Below, in pieces: positions 46,978 to 58,458 of a stretch of DNA of 64,000 nucleotides. The notes under the pieces are model-generated. The model saw nothing but the letters and a program-made list of their open reading frames with translations. It had not been told where the DNA came from and did no database searches. The DNA comes from Molossus alvarezi (Eukaryota > Chordata > Mammalia > Chiroptera > Molossidae): NCBI GenBank assembly GCA_037176705.1, contig CM073887.1, positions 27,221,501-27,285,500 of the forward strand. The letters are read 5' to 3'. The position numbers and the translations under genes are program-made. Every line of letters begins with the position of its first letter. The first letter of the stretch is position 1.

Positions 46978-48711
46978 CCCTGTGTTTGTTTTTATGTATT
47001 AGGTAGAGTTGCTATGTCTCCTAGGCTTCGTAGGGTGGCCTATTGTTGTAGGTGTCTTGTAGGGTCCAGTGGCTCAGCCTCCCTGATCACCCCAGCGGGA
47101 CCGTCCAGGTGCACTCCTAGTGTTGACTGTTCACCCTTCTGTTGTAATTGAGTCTTCAGTATTGTTGGCACATCGATGGGAGGGATGTAGACAGTCTGAT
47201 CAGCTGTGAGGGCTGGCTGGACACACTGACCAATGGCCTCTTACTCCCTTGGAGGATCAGTAGTGTAGGGGCCCAACACACAGCAAGACTTACTTTATCA
47301 GGGCTCTGGTACCCGCTGAGTCATTCATTGAGTGTGTCACTTGTGGAGGTGGTTGGGTGGTGGCACTTGCATTTGGTCTGAAGCTGTCCACTGGGTATGC
47401 TGGCTCTGGGGCAAGGTCAGGCTCTGCCTGTGTTCTACGTAGGGAAACTTGTCATAAGCTACAAAGTGATTTGCAGATAGCCACTTCTTGTTCGAGGTGT
47501 GAAGGTGCCAAGAAAAAGCCAAGTTGTGAACCAGGGCTGGGACCACTTACCAAGAGGTATGGGGCTCACTGAGACTAGGTGCTGCTTGTTTGGAGATTTT
47601 AGGAAATCTACATCAGGATCCAAGATAGGCCAATCCTATGGTAAAGCCACTGGAAACAGCCTGGGTGGCCCTTAAGGTTGGGTGGGGCAGAGTCTCACAG
47701 AATCACCAGGGCAGGCAAACAGTGTGAGCCAGGTGCTGAGTCCCAGATATGGTGCTATCTGCTGGCCTTCGGGGGGGAAGAGGTCACTAAAGGAACAAAG
47801 GCTTCTGCCTGCACCTCTGTCCAGGAGACAGCTGCCTCTCCAGCTCTTGCCCCAATGCCAGACAACTCAGTTCTTCCCTGTATGTCTCTGGTGCCATTGA
47901 AGCTGCGTCTTCTTTATGCTGGAGCTCCGAGAGACTGAGTTGAAGTAAGTCTGTGCTTGAGACCTTTCAGAGAAGCTGTCTGGGGCTCCAGCAGCCTTAG
48001 TTCCCACTGGTTTTTGAAGCCAGAATTCATGGGGACTTTTCTTCCTGGCACTAGAACCCTGAGCTGGGCTTATGTGGGATAGAGACCCCTTGCTCCTCAG
48101 GGAGAAACTTCACTGCAGAGGTATCCCTCCTGATTTTTATACACCAAATGGGTAGGGACCAACCTATCCATGCCACCCCTCTACCAGTTTCAATATGGCT
48201 GGCTGCTTCTTTAATTTCATAGTTGTAGAACGTCCATTCAGCTCAATATCAGTCAACTCTGAATGATGTTTTATCTGTAGTTTAGTTGTAATTTTGATGT
48301 GGTTGTGGGAGGAGGCTAGCACCACATTTACCTACGCCACCATCTTGACCAGAAGTTGGAACACAGTGGCTTTTCTTAGTCCAGTTTCATTGGGGTATCC
48401 AGAAAATGACCTAAAAATAATATAAAATCCTCAAAAACTCAGTGAGTAAAACTAACTCCAGGAATCCTGATGACTTTTTAATGTTATATCTTAAAAATCA
48501 GAAATCAATCTCCCACTTATATAAGAGTTTTAGTAATGTTGAACCTATGAGGATATTATCATAGTTAAGTAGAAAGTTTATAATAAGACTTAGACTACAA
48601 AAATTACTTCTTTCTCAACAACCTCTTTCTGTATTTCCAAAGATGCATTTGTGTATATTTATCATTGTGTAATTTAAATACATATGTTGGTAATTTGGCA
48701 CCCAGTTCTTT

Positions 48712-48951
48712 TTTTTATTTTTTTATTCTCACCTGAGGACATTTTTCGATACTTTGTTCAGATAGAGTGGGAGGGAGAGAGAGAGAGAAACATCGACATG
48801 AAAGGGACACATCAAGTGATTGCCACCCGCACGACCCAACCAGGGCCGCGGACAAACTGCAACCGAGGTACGAGCACTTAGTGGGAACCGAACCCGGGTC
48901 TCTCCAGACCGAAGGCCATCGGTCCAACCACTGAGCCAAACCGGCCAGGGC
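48712..48951 (-). repeat. VES SINE, antisense
   Basis: 'attctcacctgaggacattt' to 'gccaaaccggccagggc'. Not present in flank copies 1 and 2. Confidence 0.8.
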
Positions 48952-49136
48952 TGTAATAGATTTTTGATGAATCTTCCCAAATAATCTCTACATATAAAAG
49001 CCAACTTAATATGATATATGTATGTGTGTGCAAAAATTCCCCTGTGTATGTCATCAAGTGGAAAAATGTATGTATTCTACAGCTGCCTACTTTCACTTAT
49101 TTTTGTCATTTATTGGCACATAGACCTTATTCTATT

Positions 49137-49175
<39 letters not shown>

Positions 49176-49434
49176 TGTAATTATTTATTTAAGTCTCACC
49201 TGAGGACATTTTTGCATTTATCTTCAGATAGAGTGGGAGGGAGAGAGGGATAAAGAGCGAGAGAGAAACATCGATGTGAGAGAGACACATGGAGTGGCTG
49301 CCACCCACACAACCCCAACTGGGGCTGGGGACAAACTGCAACCGAGATACATGCCCTTAGCGGAAACCAAACCCAGGACTCTCTGGTCTGGTCCGCAAGC
49401 CGGCGCTCTAACTGCTGAGCCAAACCGGCCAGGG
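49137..49434 (-). repeat. (TTTA)n tract and antisense VES SINE
   Basis: The tetranucleotide tract at 49137-49177 is the SINE's tail read backwards. The SINE ends 'gccaaaccggccagggt'. 'gaccttattct' flanks both sides. Confidence 0.8.
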
Positions 49435-50107
49435 TGACCTTATTCTGTTTTCAAATGTGTTACCAAGTTTAAGGGACAGCCTAGGAGGGAAATGTTATAA
49501 CTATGACGGCTATTTTCTGGAACCTGTAGGCAATCCCCTCCCCTGGAGGAATGCTTTCCTCGTGTGTCTGACACTCTGCTGTGTTCCCTGCAAACAGCTA
49601 CTGTTTACTGAGTTGTTAACCATGATACATGCACTGATTCGAGCCTTTCACCTAAACATCGATTTGAATGTATACAGCTGACTTGTGAGGTAGTGATTAT
49701 TACTTTCAGCATTTAGCACTGAAAGATAAGCCTACAATGGCTCAGAGGCAGTGTTTTATTTCTTTTGTTTAGTTTTGGTCACAACTGCCATGTCATAACT
49801 TTTATCCTATCATCCCATCGAAACACTTAAGGGACTCTTTTCGTAATTCCATATTTAAGTGTATACTCCAAATAAATATTGTGAATCAAGAATTTCAAAG
49901 GAGAGGTCACTGTTAGAGGTAGAGAGAGATAATTCTCAATATATAGGCAAGTAAAGCAATTGCAGTAGCTAACGTTTTACAGCTGGGTTTTTGACAGCTA
50001 GTGGAGCCAGGAATGTGATCCTTTTGATCATACTGAGGGATCCAACTGCCAAAGGGCATTATGTTGTTGATTCGGTAACCAGAAAAACAACAACAATGGG
50101 CTACAGA

Positions 50108-50347
50108 CACATCTATCTCAGCTCAGAGGTGAGAGCATTGGCCTGCGGACCACAGAGTCCCGGGTTTCGTTCCTGCTAAGGGCATGTACCTCAGTTGCAG
50201 TTTAGCCCTGCCTCGGTTGGGGTCATGTGGGTGGCAACCACTCCATGTGTCTCTCTCACATCGATGTTTCTCTCTGTCTTTTCTTCCCTCTCTCTCTCCC
50301 GCTCTATCTGAAGATAACTGCAAAAATGTCCTTGGGTGAGGATTAAA
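50108..50347 (+). repeat. VES SINE, sense
   Basis: 'ctcagctcagaggtgagagc' (damaged head) to 'ccttgggtgaggat'. The uninterrupted site is near 26345. Confidence 0.75.
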
Positions 50348-50691
50348 AAAACTAAATATCTATCTTTATTAATGTCCAGACATAGCGCATTTACATACAC
50401 AATTACATAAATATACCCCATATCCCTGTTATGGCTGATAATCAAGAAGCTACATAACTTAGTCGATAAAGACCAAAGCTCTTTTTTTCCAACAGATATT
50501 TGTTATTATTTATTTATTATTTTTTAAATCCTCACCTGAAGACATGCTTATTGATTTTGGAGAGAGGGGAAGGAGAGAAAGAGAGGGAGAGAGAGAGAGA
50601 GAAACATTAATGTGACTGGTTTACTTGTGTTAGTGCCCTGATGGGACAATTAAACCCACAAACTTTTGGTGTACAGGATGTCCTTCCAAAC

Positions 50692-51132
50692 TGTTGTAAC
50701 CCAGGAGATCGACCAAACTCAGACGCCGAGATGGGGTTTAACAAAAGGAGTTTATTGAGCTAAGTCCGCAGGCACCTGCAGTATGTCCCACACAGGAGTA
50801 ACTGCGGCCCAGGAGAGCTAAAATGGCTCCTTTTTATAGGATTTTGTAAGGGGGGTGCTACGTGTAAGCAAGCATGTTACAGAAGCAGAATTTAGCAGTT
50901 AGTTAATTACCTGTTACTCAGTTTCCCAGACATCTCAAAGGTCAAGATGTTTTCAATAGATTATCCCTGGCACCGCCCAAGATTACTCGAGGGTTAGTTA
51001 TTACCCCAGGGTTAGCGATTACTTAGGGATTAGTTAGTGAAGAATGTTCTTCAGTAAATGAGTAAAATGGCAACCCCTTTGGTTGTCGTGAAGGCCTCTG
51101 GGAGTTTGGGTCAATGGCACTGAGTTATAACA
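50692..51132 (-). mobile_element. Solo LTR of an endogenous retrovirus, antisense
   Basis: 441 bases bounded by tgttgtaac and gttataaca (TG...CA), with 4-bp target repeats AAAC at 50688-50691 and 51133-51136. The empty site ctccAAACaact is in flank copy 1 near 14725. Read on the minus strand, an AATAAA lies about 70 bases from the 3' end, as in gammaretrovirus-like (class I) LTRs. No gag, pol or env is present, so this is the remnant of recombination between two LTRs. It inserted after the flank duplication. Confidence 0.88.
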
Positions 51133-51311
51133 AAACAACTGAGCCACACCCACCAGTGCAAGACCAAAACTCTTTAACCTGATCTTTTGGGTTTGAATCT
51201 ACCACTTAAAATGTAATTGGGCTCAGGGCTCAATATAAGATGGCAATGCTATTAATGACATGAACACTACTGATTTAATACACAACAAGTACTATTTTAT
51301 TTTATTTTTTG

Positions 51312-51795
51312 TTAATCCTCACCCGAGGGTATTTTTTTCCATTGATTTTTAGAGAGTGGAAAGGGAGAGGGGAGAGAGAGAGAGAGGCAGAAACAGAGAC
51401 AGACAGACAGACAGACAGAGAAATATCTATGTGAGAGAGACGAAGGATTGATAGCCTCCCTATGTACCCTGATTGGGGCTGGAGATCAAACTTGAATCCT
51501 GGAGAGAGGTCACCCAACCTTCTTATTTGCTTCTAGCATTACCATTCTTCTTCTTTTTTTTTTAATCCTTACCTGAGGATATTTTTCTATTTATCTTCAG
51601 ATAGAGTGGGAGAGAGGGAGGGAGAGAGAGAGAAACTTCAATGTGAGATAGACACATTGAGTGGTTACCTCCCACTCGACCCCAGCCAGGGTTGGAGAGG
51701 AACCCCAACTGAGGTACATGCCCTTGACAGGAATTGAACCCAAGACACATTGGTCTGTGGGCTGATGCTCTAACTGCTGAGTGAAACCGACCAGA
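51312..51795 (-). repeat. Two antisense VES-type SINEs
   Basis: Equivalents of those at 14905-15420. The first has a (GACA)n-like tract at 51400-51418. Confidence 0.7.
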
Positions 51796-51924
51796 GACCC
51801 AGCGTAACCATTCTTAAGAGTCTTCTATATCCCTCCAAAAAGAATCCTATTGGTATATAATCCACAAGCATAGACACTCATTTTATTTTATTTTATTGTT
51901 TCCAATTGTATTTATTTATTTATT

Positions 51925-52160
51925 ATCCTCACCCGAGAAAATTTTTGCATTTATTTTCAGATAGAGTTGGAGGGAGAGAGGGGAGAAGAGAGAGAAAAAC
52001 ATCCATGTGAGAGAGACACAGCGAGTGGTTGCCACCCACACGGCCCCAACCGGGGCTGGGGACAAACTGCAACTAAGGTAGTGCCCTTAGCAGAAACCGA
52101 ACCGGGGTCTCTCCGGTTCTTGTGCCAACGCTCTAACCGCTGAGCCAAACCGGCCAGGAT
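51925..52160 (-). repeat. VES SINE, antisense
   Basis: 'tatcctcacccgagaaaatt' to 'gccaaaccggccagga'. It is absent from the equivalent place near 15735. Confidence 0.8.
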
Positions 52161-52512
52161 GACACTCATTTTATATTACTTGTTTAATAATACAATATGA
52201 GCATACTATGTGTTGTATTCTAAACTATACTTTTTAAAAAAAATATTTATAAGAGTTTATTTGAGCCCTAACTCATAACAATTGCTGGGATCAAGATCTC
52301 ACATGCTCCCTACACTTTTCTTTTTTCAAAAAATATATCTAGAGAGTTGTTTTCCATATCCACATATGTAGATACATTTCATGCATTGCTTTAAGTAATT
52401 ATTGACTCCAGTGCAAAGACAACTGAGATTGTTTGTCAGATTTCTTAAAAAAAAAAAAAAGTAGAATTATACTCCCACCTTTTCTTGTAAAGATTTTACC
52501 TGTTTTTTTTTC

Positions 52513-52915
52513 CGGCAATTTTATAACTTTATTGGACAGTCAGCAGCTAATTCACATCCACATGAACTGTTTGTAGTTTTTTGAAAGTGGTGACAGGTGT
52601 GTAGGTAACCAATGCATAGAGCTTATTTGGTGAATCTTCATCCTCACTGGGTTCTGGACAACCGCACCCGGCTATGCTGTGGGACACTCCTCATTCCTCT
52701 GGTCCAGACAGCTGTGGAGCTGGTGTCAATGTGCACATCTGGAGCTCCCACCTGCTTCATGGCAAATTTCCAGATAACTTTGAGTGCCCGAGCAACACGC
52801 TTCTTGAAACACCGTCCATGAGTATACGCGCTTTGAAAGTTGATGGTGTATTCTCTGGTCACTCCCTTGATGGCAGAAAGACCCGTCTTCTCTCCACTTT
52901 TCTTTGGGGAGCCAT
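52513..52915 (-). pseudogene. RPL31: RPL31 processed pseudogene, copy 2
   Basis: Duplicate of the pseudogene at 16085-16496, with the same frame breaks and the same flanks. Here one 3-base unit near 52868 is missing ('cccttgatggc' against 'cccttgttgatggc'). L31-like pieces [15 protein letters not shown] and [19 protein letters not shown] are readable. Not functional. Confidence 0.9.
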
Positions 52916-53149
52916 TATACACAACCCAAGATGGAAAGGAAATAAAGTCTTTCATTTCAGTTTCTTCATCAGCAAAGATGGGATTCAAGGGTGTTGAGAA
53001 GGTCAAGGGAGGATTGCAAAGGTGCAAATTAGATTGTATCACAAACACCGGGCAGGCCTTCCTAGCCTGAAGGAATAACAGAAGATCCCCTCTTCATCAA
53101 CCAGCATTTCTGAAGATCCTCCTACACCCACCCTGGCCCACATTTCCCC

Positions 53150-53323
53150 CTGAAGGGAGGAACCTTGAGTCTTTGGTGGGCGAGGTCCTAAAGAGTTTCA
53201 CCCTCCTAGTGGTATATATATATGCCAGGGTCACAATACTAACCACACAACTGGTACCAGACTGGCTTCAGAGACTCTTCTTGGAGACCCCTTCACAGGT
53301 GCGCCCAAAGGGACTGCTTCCAG
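53150..53323 (+). promoter_or_regulatory. Promoter and exon 1 of TRIM60-like gene 4
   Basis: A TATA-like run TATATATATATG lies at 53213-53224. The exon 1 homologue follows with 'actggtaccagactggcttc' and ends 'ttccag|gtgagc', with the donor at 53324. It is more diverged from units 2 and 4 than those are from each other. It should splice to the acceptor at 58207, giving an intron of about 4.9 kb against 1.3 kb in gene 1; the extra length is SINEs and other repeats. Confidence 0.6.
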
Positions 53324-54061
53324 GTGAGCTGGGGGTTTGGGCGATACTGGAGCCGGAGGGGGGGAGCATCGCAAGAGCCGGAGTTTTCTGTGTAGCTGCT
53401 CTAGCAGGGCCTTGACTGTACTTCACAAGGGAATCTTACTTGGATTCAAGTTATGTTAAGACACAAGCTTTTATTACTGTTTGGTCCCTCAATTAGCCTT
53501 GCTCAGAGTCATGTAAATGCTTGTTAAAAATACAGATACTGTGATCCCAACCTGACCTAAGGGGTGACTAATATCTGCATGTGCAAAACACCCAGAGGTG
53601 CTGGTTTGAAGCTGTCTGTGGGAATCATCTTCTAGAAGTCTGTGTCTAGTGTCAAGTTCTTACTGTTTAACACCAGAGGTTCAAGAAGTTGATCTATATG
53701 TGATGCTAATACGAAACTGAAAGAAGCTGAGGTTGATTTCCCTTGTCCCATGTGTCTCTGAAAGAACAGGAGATCAGAAGAACCCATCCCCAGTGACACG
53801 GGTATTCTGAGGTCAGGCCTAAGGTCCAGCCCACATAACCTGTAAGCAGATGGAAATTTAATACCTGCCTTGTCCTTCCTCGGTTTCATTTTAGGAGATT
53901 TTTTTGGTTGGGGATGGGAAGTAAGAACGGTAGAAAATGATAGATTTGAAGTGGAGAAAGGGGACCACTTTGAAAGAACTTTGAGGAAGAAAAGAGATAG
54001 AATGGATATGAAAGTTTTGAGCTAAGGGAATAGGGATGAAGCTTTAAAAAGGGAGTAGGGC

Positions 54062-54295
54062 CCTGGGCAGCGTGTCTCTATAGTGGTGGAGCACTGAAGT
54101 TTTGATTCCTGGTCAAGGGCACCACCTAGGTTTCAGGTTCGATCCCAGTGCACGTGCAGGAGGCAACCAATGTGTCTCTCACCTCAGTGTATCTCTCTCT
54201 CTCCCTCCCCTCTCTCACTCTCCCTCGTCCCATCTACATGCTCTAAAAAAAAAAAAGAATCAAAGGAAAAAAATATCCTCCCATGAGCATTAAAA
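54062..54295 (+). repeat. VES-type SINE, sense, in intron of gene 4
   Basis: 'gccctgggcagcgtgtctct' head and 'cctcccatgagcat' end. Confidence 0.7.
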
Positions 54296-54604
54296 AAAAA
54301 GAAGAGGAGAAACCATCTTGACTGGAATAGAGCAGAGAAACACTGAAATAGAATTCAAAAGGTAAATTTAAAAAAATTTCAAATCATAGAATATTCTAGG
54401 CACCTGGAACAGGAGAGAAATGTTGTGAGCTCATATATGAAGAACCCATAGCTATAACTAATCTTTTTGCAACTTCTACCTATAGTACCAACTTTTTGCC
54501 ATTTCTGTGCAGGAAATCTGTGATTTCACTTGTGAACTTTTCATTATATATTTATTTCTGAAAGAGACTCTTAATTTACATACTTTTACATTAAACTTTT
54601 TTTT

Positions 54605-55405
54605 TTTATCTTTACCCAAGGACATTTCTGCGCTCCCCCCCCCTTTTATTTTTTTAATTCAGATAGAGTGGGAGGGGGAGAGAAGAAGAGAGAGCAACAT
54701 CAATGTGAAAGGGACACATCGAGTGGCCACCACCTGCACAACCCAATCAGGGCCGGGGACAAACTGCAGCCAAGTTACATGCCCTTAACAGGAACCGAAC
54801 CCGGGTCTCTGTGGACTGCAGGCTGACACTCTAACCACTGAGCAAAACCGGCAAGGGCACACTAAACTTTTTTAAAATGACTTTTCTAATCGTTTGTATT
54901 TATTTATTTGTTTGTTTATTTGAATCCTCACTGGAGTATACTTTTCCACTGATTTTTAGATTGAATTGAGGGAGGAAGGGAGAGAGATAGAAACATTCAT
55001 GTGCCTGATCCCGCACAACCCTGACGGAAATGGAGATGGAATGTGCAACTGAGGTAGTGCCCTTGACTGGGAATCAAACCCTTGACTCTTTGGTCCTCAG
55101 GCCTATGCTCTAACCACTGAGCCAAACCTGCCAGGGTCATAATGGGTGTTTTTTTTTGTGGTACGTGCCCCTAGTGGGAACCAAACCCAGGACTCTGGTC
55201 CGCAGGTCGACGCTCAACCGCTGAGCCAAACTGGCCAGAGCTGTTTTTGTTTTTTTACAGAGAGAGAAAGGAAGGGCTGAGAGAAAGATAAACAGATTTT
55301 TTTTCACTCCCATGAATTCATTGCTTGCTCCTGGCATGTGCCCTGACCTGGGATCTAGCCCACAACCTTGACTTATTGGGACCTACACAGCTACCAGGCC
55401 AGGAC
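54605..55405 (-). repeat. Cluster of antisense SINEs, including a head-only copy
   Basis: VES 54605-54858; VES 54920-55137; head-only copy 55160-55241 ('ggtacgtgcccctagtggg' to 'gccaaactggccagag'); and a diverged VES 55250-55405 that the head-only copy appears to have entered (T-rich repeats on both sides). Confidence 0.7.
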
Positions 55406-56530
55406 AATTTACATACTGTTAATACCATTCATTATCTCAATGTCACATAATTACCATTAGGTTTTAAAATTCTCAAATCTCCAAATTCCCAACTGAATTT
55501 TGATCAAATATTACAAAATGAAATGAAATTAGATTTAGACACAAGAACTGATTAGTGTGGCTTTTAATTTTATTTTAACTCCTACAACCTCCTTTTATGT
55601 GTTTTTTATTTTCTCTTTATATTTGTGCTGAAGAAACCTGGTCAAATTATTGGTAGAGTTTATCACAGTCTAGATTAACTCTTTACTTACTCAGTGTATT
55701 ACTGAAGGTGTATCAGAGAAACAGAACCAATAGTATGTATCTAGAAAGACATTTATTAAAAGGTATTGGCTCACGAGGTTATGGATCCTGAGATGTCCCA
55801 CGATCTGCAGTCTGTGGGCAGCAGACCCAGGAAAGATACAGTTGTCCCTCACCACTTCGCGCTTGGACATTCACAGCATCACTCTATCGCGGTTTTTCCA
55901 AAATATAGTATAGTATTTGAAAAAACCGCAATATGGTGAAGTCGTGAAAGTCGAAGCGTGAAGTGGCGAAGGGACGACTGCATATAAAGAAAGAATCCTA
56001 CTTTGGGGAAATTCATTTATTGCAGTAGAGTCTGGAACTGATTAACCGTGAGAAATGAAGGTTGACCACAGTGGTGTAGTTAGAAGGCCTGAGAGTCTGA
56101 GAACAGATGGTACAGAATCAGTCTGGGTCTGAAGGGCTGAGAACCAGGAGTGTCTGGGGTAGGAGGTGGATGTGCTGGTTTAGTCCACCCAGCAGAGAGT
56201 GAGTCCACATTCCCCTAGTTTTGTTCTCTTCAGGCCCTCAGTGGTTTGGATGATGGTCACAGATGTTGGGGAGGGTCATCTGCTCTGCTCATCCACTGAT
56301 TTAAATACTACTCTGTCCCAGAAATCTCTTCACAGTCACACCCAGACGAGTGTTTCACCAATAATCTGGGCATCCAGGGGCCCAATGAAGTTGCCGTGTA
56401 AGATTAACCAGGTTCTCCGTCACGGGTTTCTCTGTCCCTTATATTTCCTGTCAGTAGGTGGTAGGAAGTCTGTTTGATGAGATTTAGCTTCATTTGTTGG
56501 GCAAATTTATTCACAAATAATGTTATGTAG
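55406..56530. repeat. Old interspersed repeat carrying a small DNA transposon
   Basis: From about 55705 ('gtatcagagaaacagaacca') to 56415 ('gtgtaagattaaccaggtt') the sequence follows a common ancient mammalian repeat, probably an L1 3' end. Its family name I cannot fix. No gene is seen. Confidence 0.5.
55839..55980. mobile_element. Tigger-like MITE
   Basis: 142 bases with inverted ends cagttgtccctcaccacttc and, on the right, gaagtggcgaagggacgactg, next to TA. The interior is also palindromic around 'ccgcgatagagtg'/'aaaccgcaatatggtg', so the element can fold as a hairpin. Confidence 0.8.
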
Positions 56531-56537
56531 GTCCTTC

Positions 56538-56790
56538 AAGCCCTGCCGGTTTGGCTCAGCGGTTAGAACATCAGCCTGCCGTCTGGACAGACCTGGGTTC
56601 GGTTCCCGCGAAGGGCATGTACCTTGGTTGCAGTTTGTCCCCTGCCCTGGTTGGGTTGTGTGGGTGGCAACCACTTGATGTGTCCCTTTCACGTCGATGT
56701 TTCTCTCTCTCTCTCTCCCTCCCACTCAATCTGAACAAAAAATGAAAAAATGTCCTCGGGTAAGGATAAAAAATAAAATAAATAAATAAA
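56538..56790 (+). repeat. Full-length VES SINE with target duplication
   Basis: Head 'gccctgccggtttggctcag', end 'cctcgggtaaggat', long A-rich tail. 'tatgtaggtccttcaa' (56524) and 'tatgtagttccttcaa' (56820) flank it. Confidence 0.88.
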
Positions 56791-56877
56791 TAACAATAAT
56801 AAAATAAAAATACTAAAAAATATGTAGTTCCTTCAATAGTTCTGTGATACCTGCTTGTCACTTAAAAAATATTTTAG

Positions 56878-57189
56878 AGCCCGGCTGGTGAGTCTCAGTG
56901 TTGAGCGCTGACCAAGGCACCAAGAGGTCGCCAGTTCTATTCGCGGCCAGGGCACATGCCCAGGTTGTGGGCCTGATCCCAATGGGGGGCATGCAGGAGG
57001 TGGCCAATCGATGTTCTCATCGATGTTTCTTTCTCTGTCTCCTCTCCCTTCCTCTCTCTCTAAAATCAATAATGAAAACAGATTTAATTTTTATGTATTT
57101 ATTTTTGTGCATGCCCCTAGCGGGAACCAAACCCGGGACTCTCTGGTCCACAGGCTAACGCTCCAACTGCTGACCCAAACAGGCCAGGA
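56878..57189. repeat. Sense VES-type SINE, then antisense head-only SINE
   Basis: 56878-57075 is a Ves1-like copy ending 'ctctctaaaatcaataatg'. 57107-57189 is head-only and antisense: 'gcatgcccctagcgggaacc' to 'gacccaaacaggccagg'. Confidence 0.75.
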
Positions 57190-57209
57190 TTAAAAACCAA
57201 TTAAAAAAA

Positions 57210-57249
57210 ATATATTAGAGAGGGAGAATGGGGGAGGGAAGAGGAGAGA

Positions 57250-57301
<52 letters not shown>

Positions 57302-57485
57302 TAGAGACAGAGAGAAAGAGGGGGATAGAGAAAAAGAAAGAGAAACATTGATTAGTTGCCTCTTACCTGCCCCAACCAGAAATCAAACCCACAACGTACA
57401 TATGTGCCCTGACAAGAAATCAAACCCATAAACTTCTGGGGCATTGGACGATACTCCAGCCAACTGAGCCATACCTGCCAAGCCT
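57210..57485 (-). repeat. Antisense VES-type SINE with long (GA)n tract
   Basis: GA/GACA-rich tract about 57240-57325; ends 'gagccatacctgccaagcc'. Confidence 0.7.
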
Positions 57486-57529
57486 ATTACTCTATAAATA
57501 GCCATATATATCAATAATATATATATATC

Positions 57530-57976
57530 TATTGATTTTTAGAGAGAGAAGAAGGGAAGGGGAGAGAGGGAGAGAGAGAAGAAAAAAATGGATTTATTCC
57601 ACTTATTTATGCATTCATTGATTGATCTTTGTTTTTTTGTTTGTTTGTTTTTTATCCTCACCCGAGGACATTTCTCCATTTTTTGTACAGATAGAGTGGG
57701 AGGGAGAGAGAGGAAGGGAGAGAGAGACAGAAACATCGACGTGAATGGACACATCGAGTGGCTGCCACCCACACGACCAACCAGGGCCAGGGACAAACTG
57801 CAACCGAAGTATGTGCCCTTAGCGGGAACCGAACCCGGGTCTCTCCGGACCACAGGCCGACGCTCTAACCGCTGAGCCAAACTGGCCAGGGCTGATCTTT
57901 GAACTGACCAGACACAAAACCTTCAACCTTAATGCATCTGGACAATACTCCCACCAACTGAACTATCAGGCCAGGT
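57530..57976 (-). repeat. Antisense VES-type SINE split by a younger VES SINE
   Basis: The outer copy (57530-57640 plus 57893-57976) is the paralog of 26800-26975. The inner copy (57650-57892) runs 'tatcctcacccgaggacatt' to 'gccaaactggccagggc' and is absent there. Confidence 0.75.
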
Positions 57977-58207
57977 TCACTTTTCGTGTGTGTGATGATT
58001 GAGGCCGATGATAACATGCCTAGATTGAATAATTCAATTAGTGTTTCAAAATTGTTAGTTTTTATTGCTAACTCTTCCATAAATAATGTCCTGACAAATT
58101 ATTTGGATTACCCGACATACACTTCATTCAGGGATGATTAACCGTGATAAATGAGGGTTGATTTATGCTGACTGAACTTTCAAATGGCAATGCCATTTTG
58201 TCCACAG

Positions 58208-58458
58208 AAACGACATATGACTTGGACTCTGCTGGATTTTTGACCGCGAGTATCTTCATCACTGGGAACAGGTGGCATTAAATACAGGAGAGGGTGACAG
58301 GAAGATTGGACATCATCTGGTGGCTGGGACTCTTCTTGAAAGCTCCTACCACCTTCCACAGAGACCAAGGACTGAGCAAACCTCAGCTTCTCACTTTTCC
58401 TAGTTCCTGGGAAAACACTGACTGAAGAGTCTCTGCAGACATACATCTTCACTGCACA
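58208..58458 (+). other. 5' UTR part of exon 2 of gene 4
   Basis: The acceptor 'ccattttgtccacag|aaacg' ends at 58207. It carries the conserved upstream ATG (58217), here closed by TGA at 58241-58243. Confidence 0.6.

Larger units (their letters stand above)
44726..48360 (-). mobile_element. HAL1-like element 2, antisense, with nested SINEs
   Basis: On the minus strand it begins near 48360 ('tggtcaagatggtggcgtag') and ends in poly(A) near 44730. Flanking repeats 'acactgtgg' (44717) and 'acacagtgg' (48361) match the single 'cacagtgg' at the empty paralogous site near 12389. Broken ORF1 pieces are readable on the minus strand at about 45400-45780; no ORF2. It contains a head-only SINE, a (TTC)n tract and three further SINEs. 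Confidence 0.8.
44530..52960. repeat. Flank block copy 3 (segmental duplication)
   Basis: It matches 12190-16500 in order, interrupted by a HAL1-like element (44726-48360) and the solo LTR (50692-51132). Its part 48400-50690 also matches 23860-26750. An MIR-like stretch lies near 49640-49740. Confidence 0.75.
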
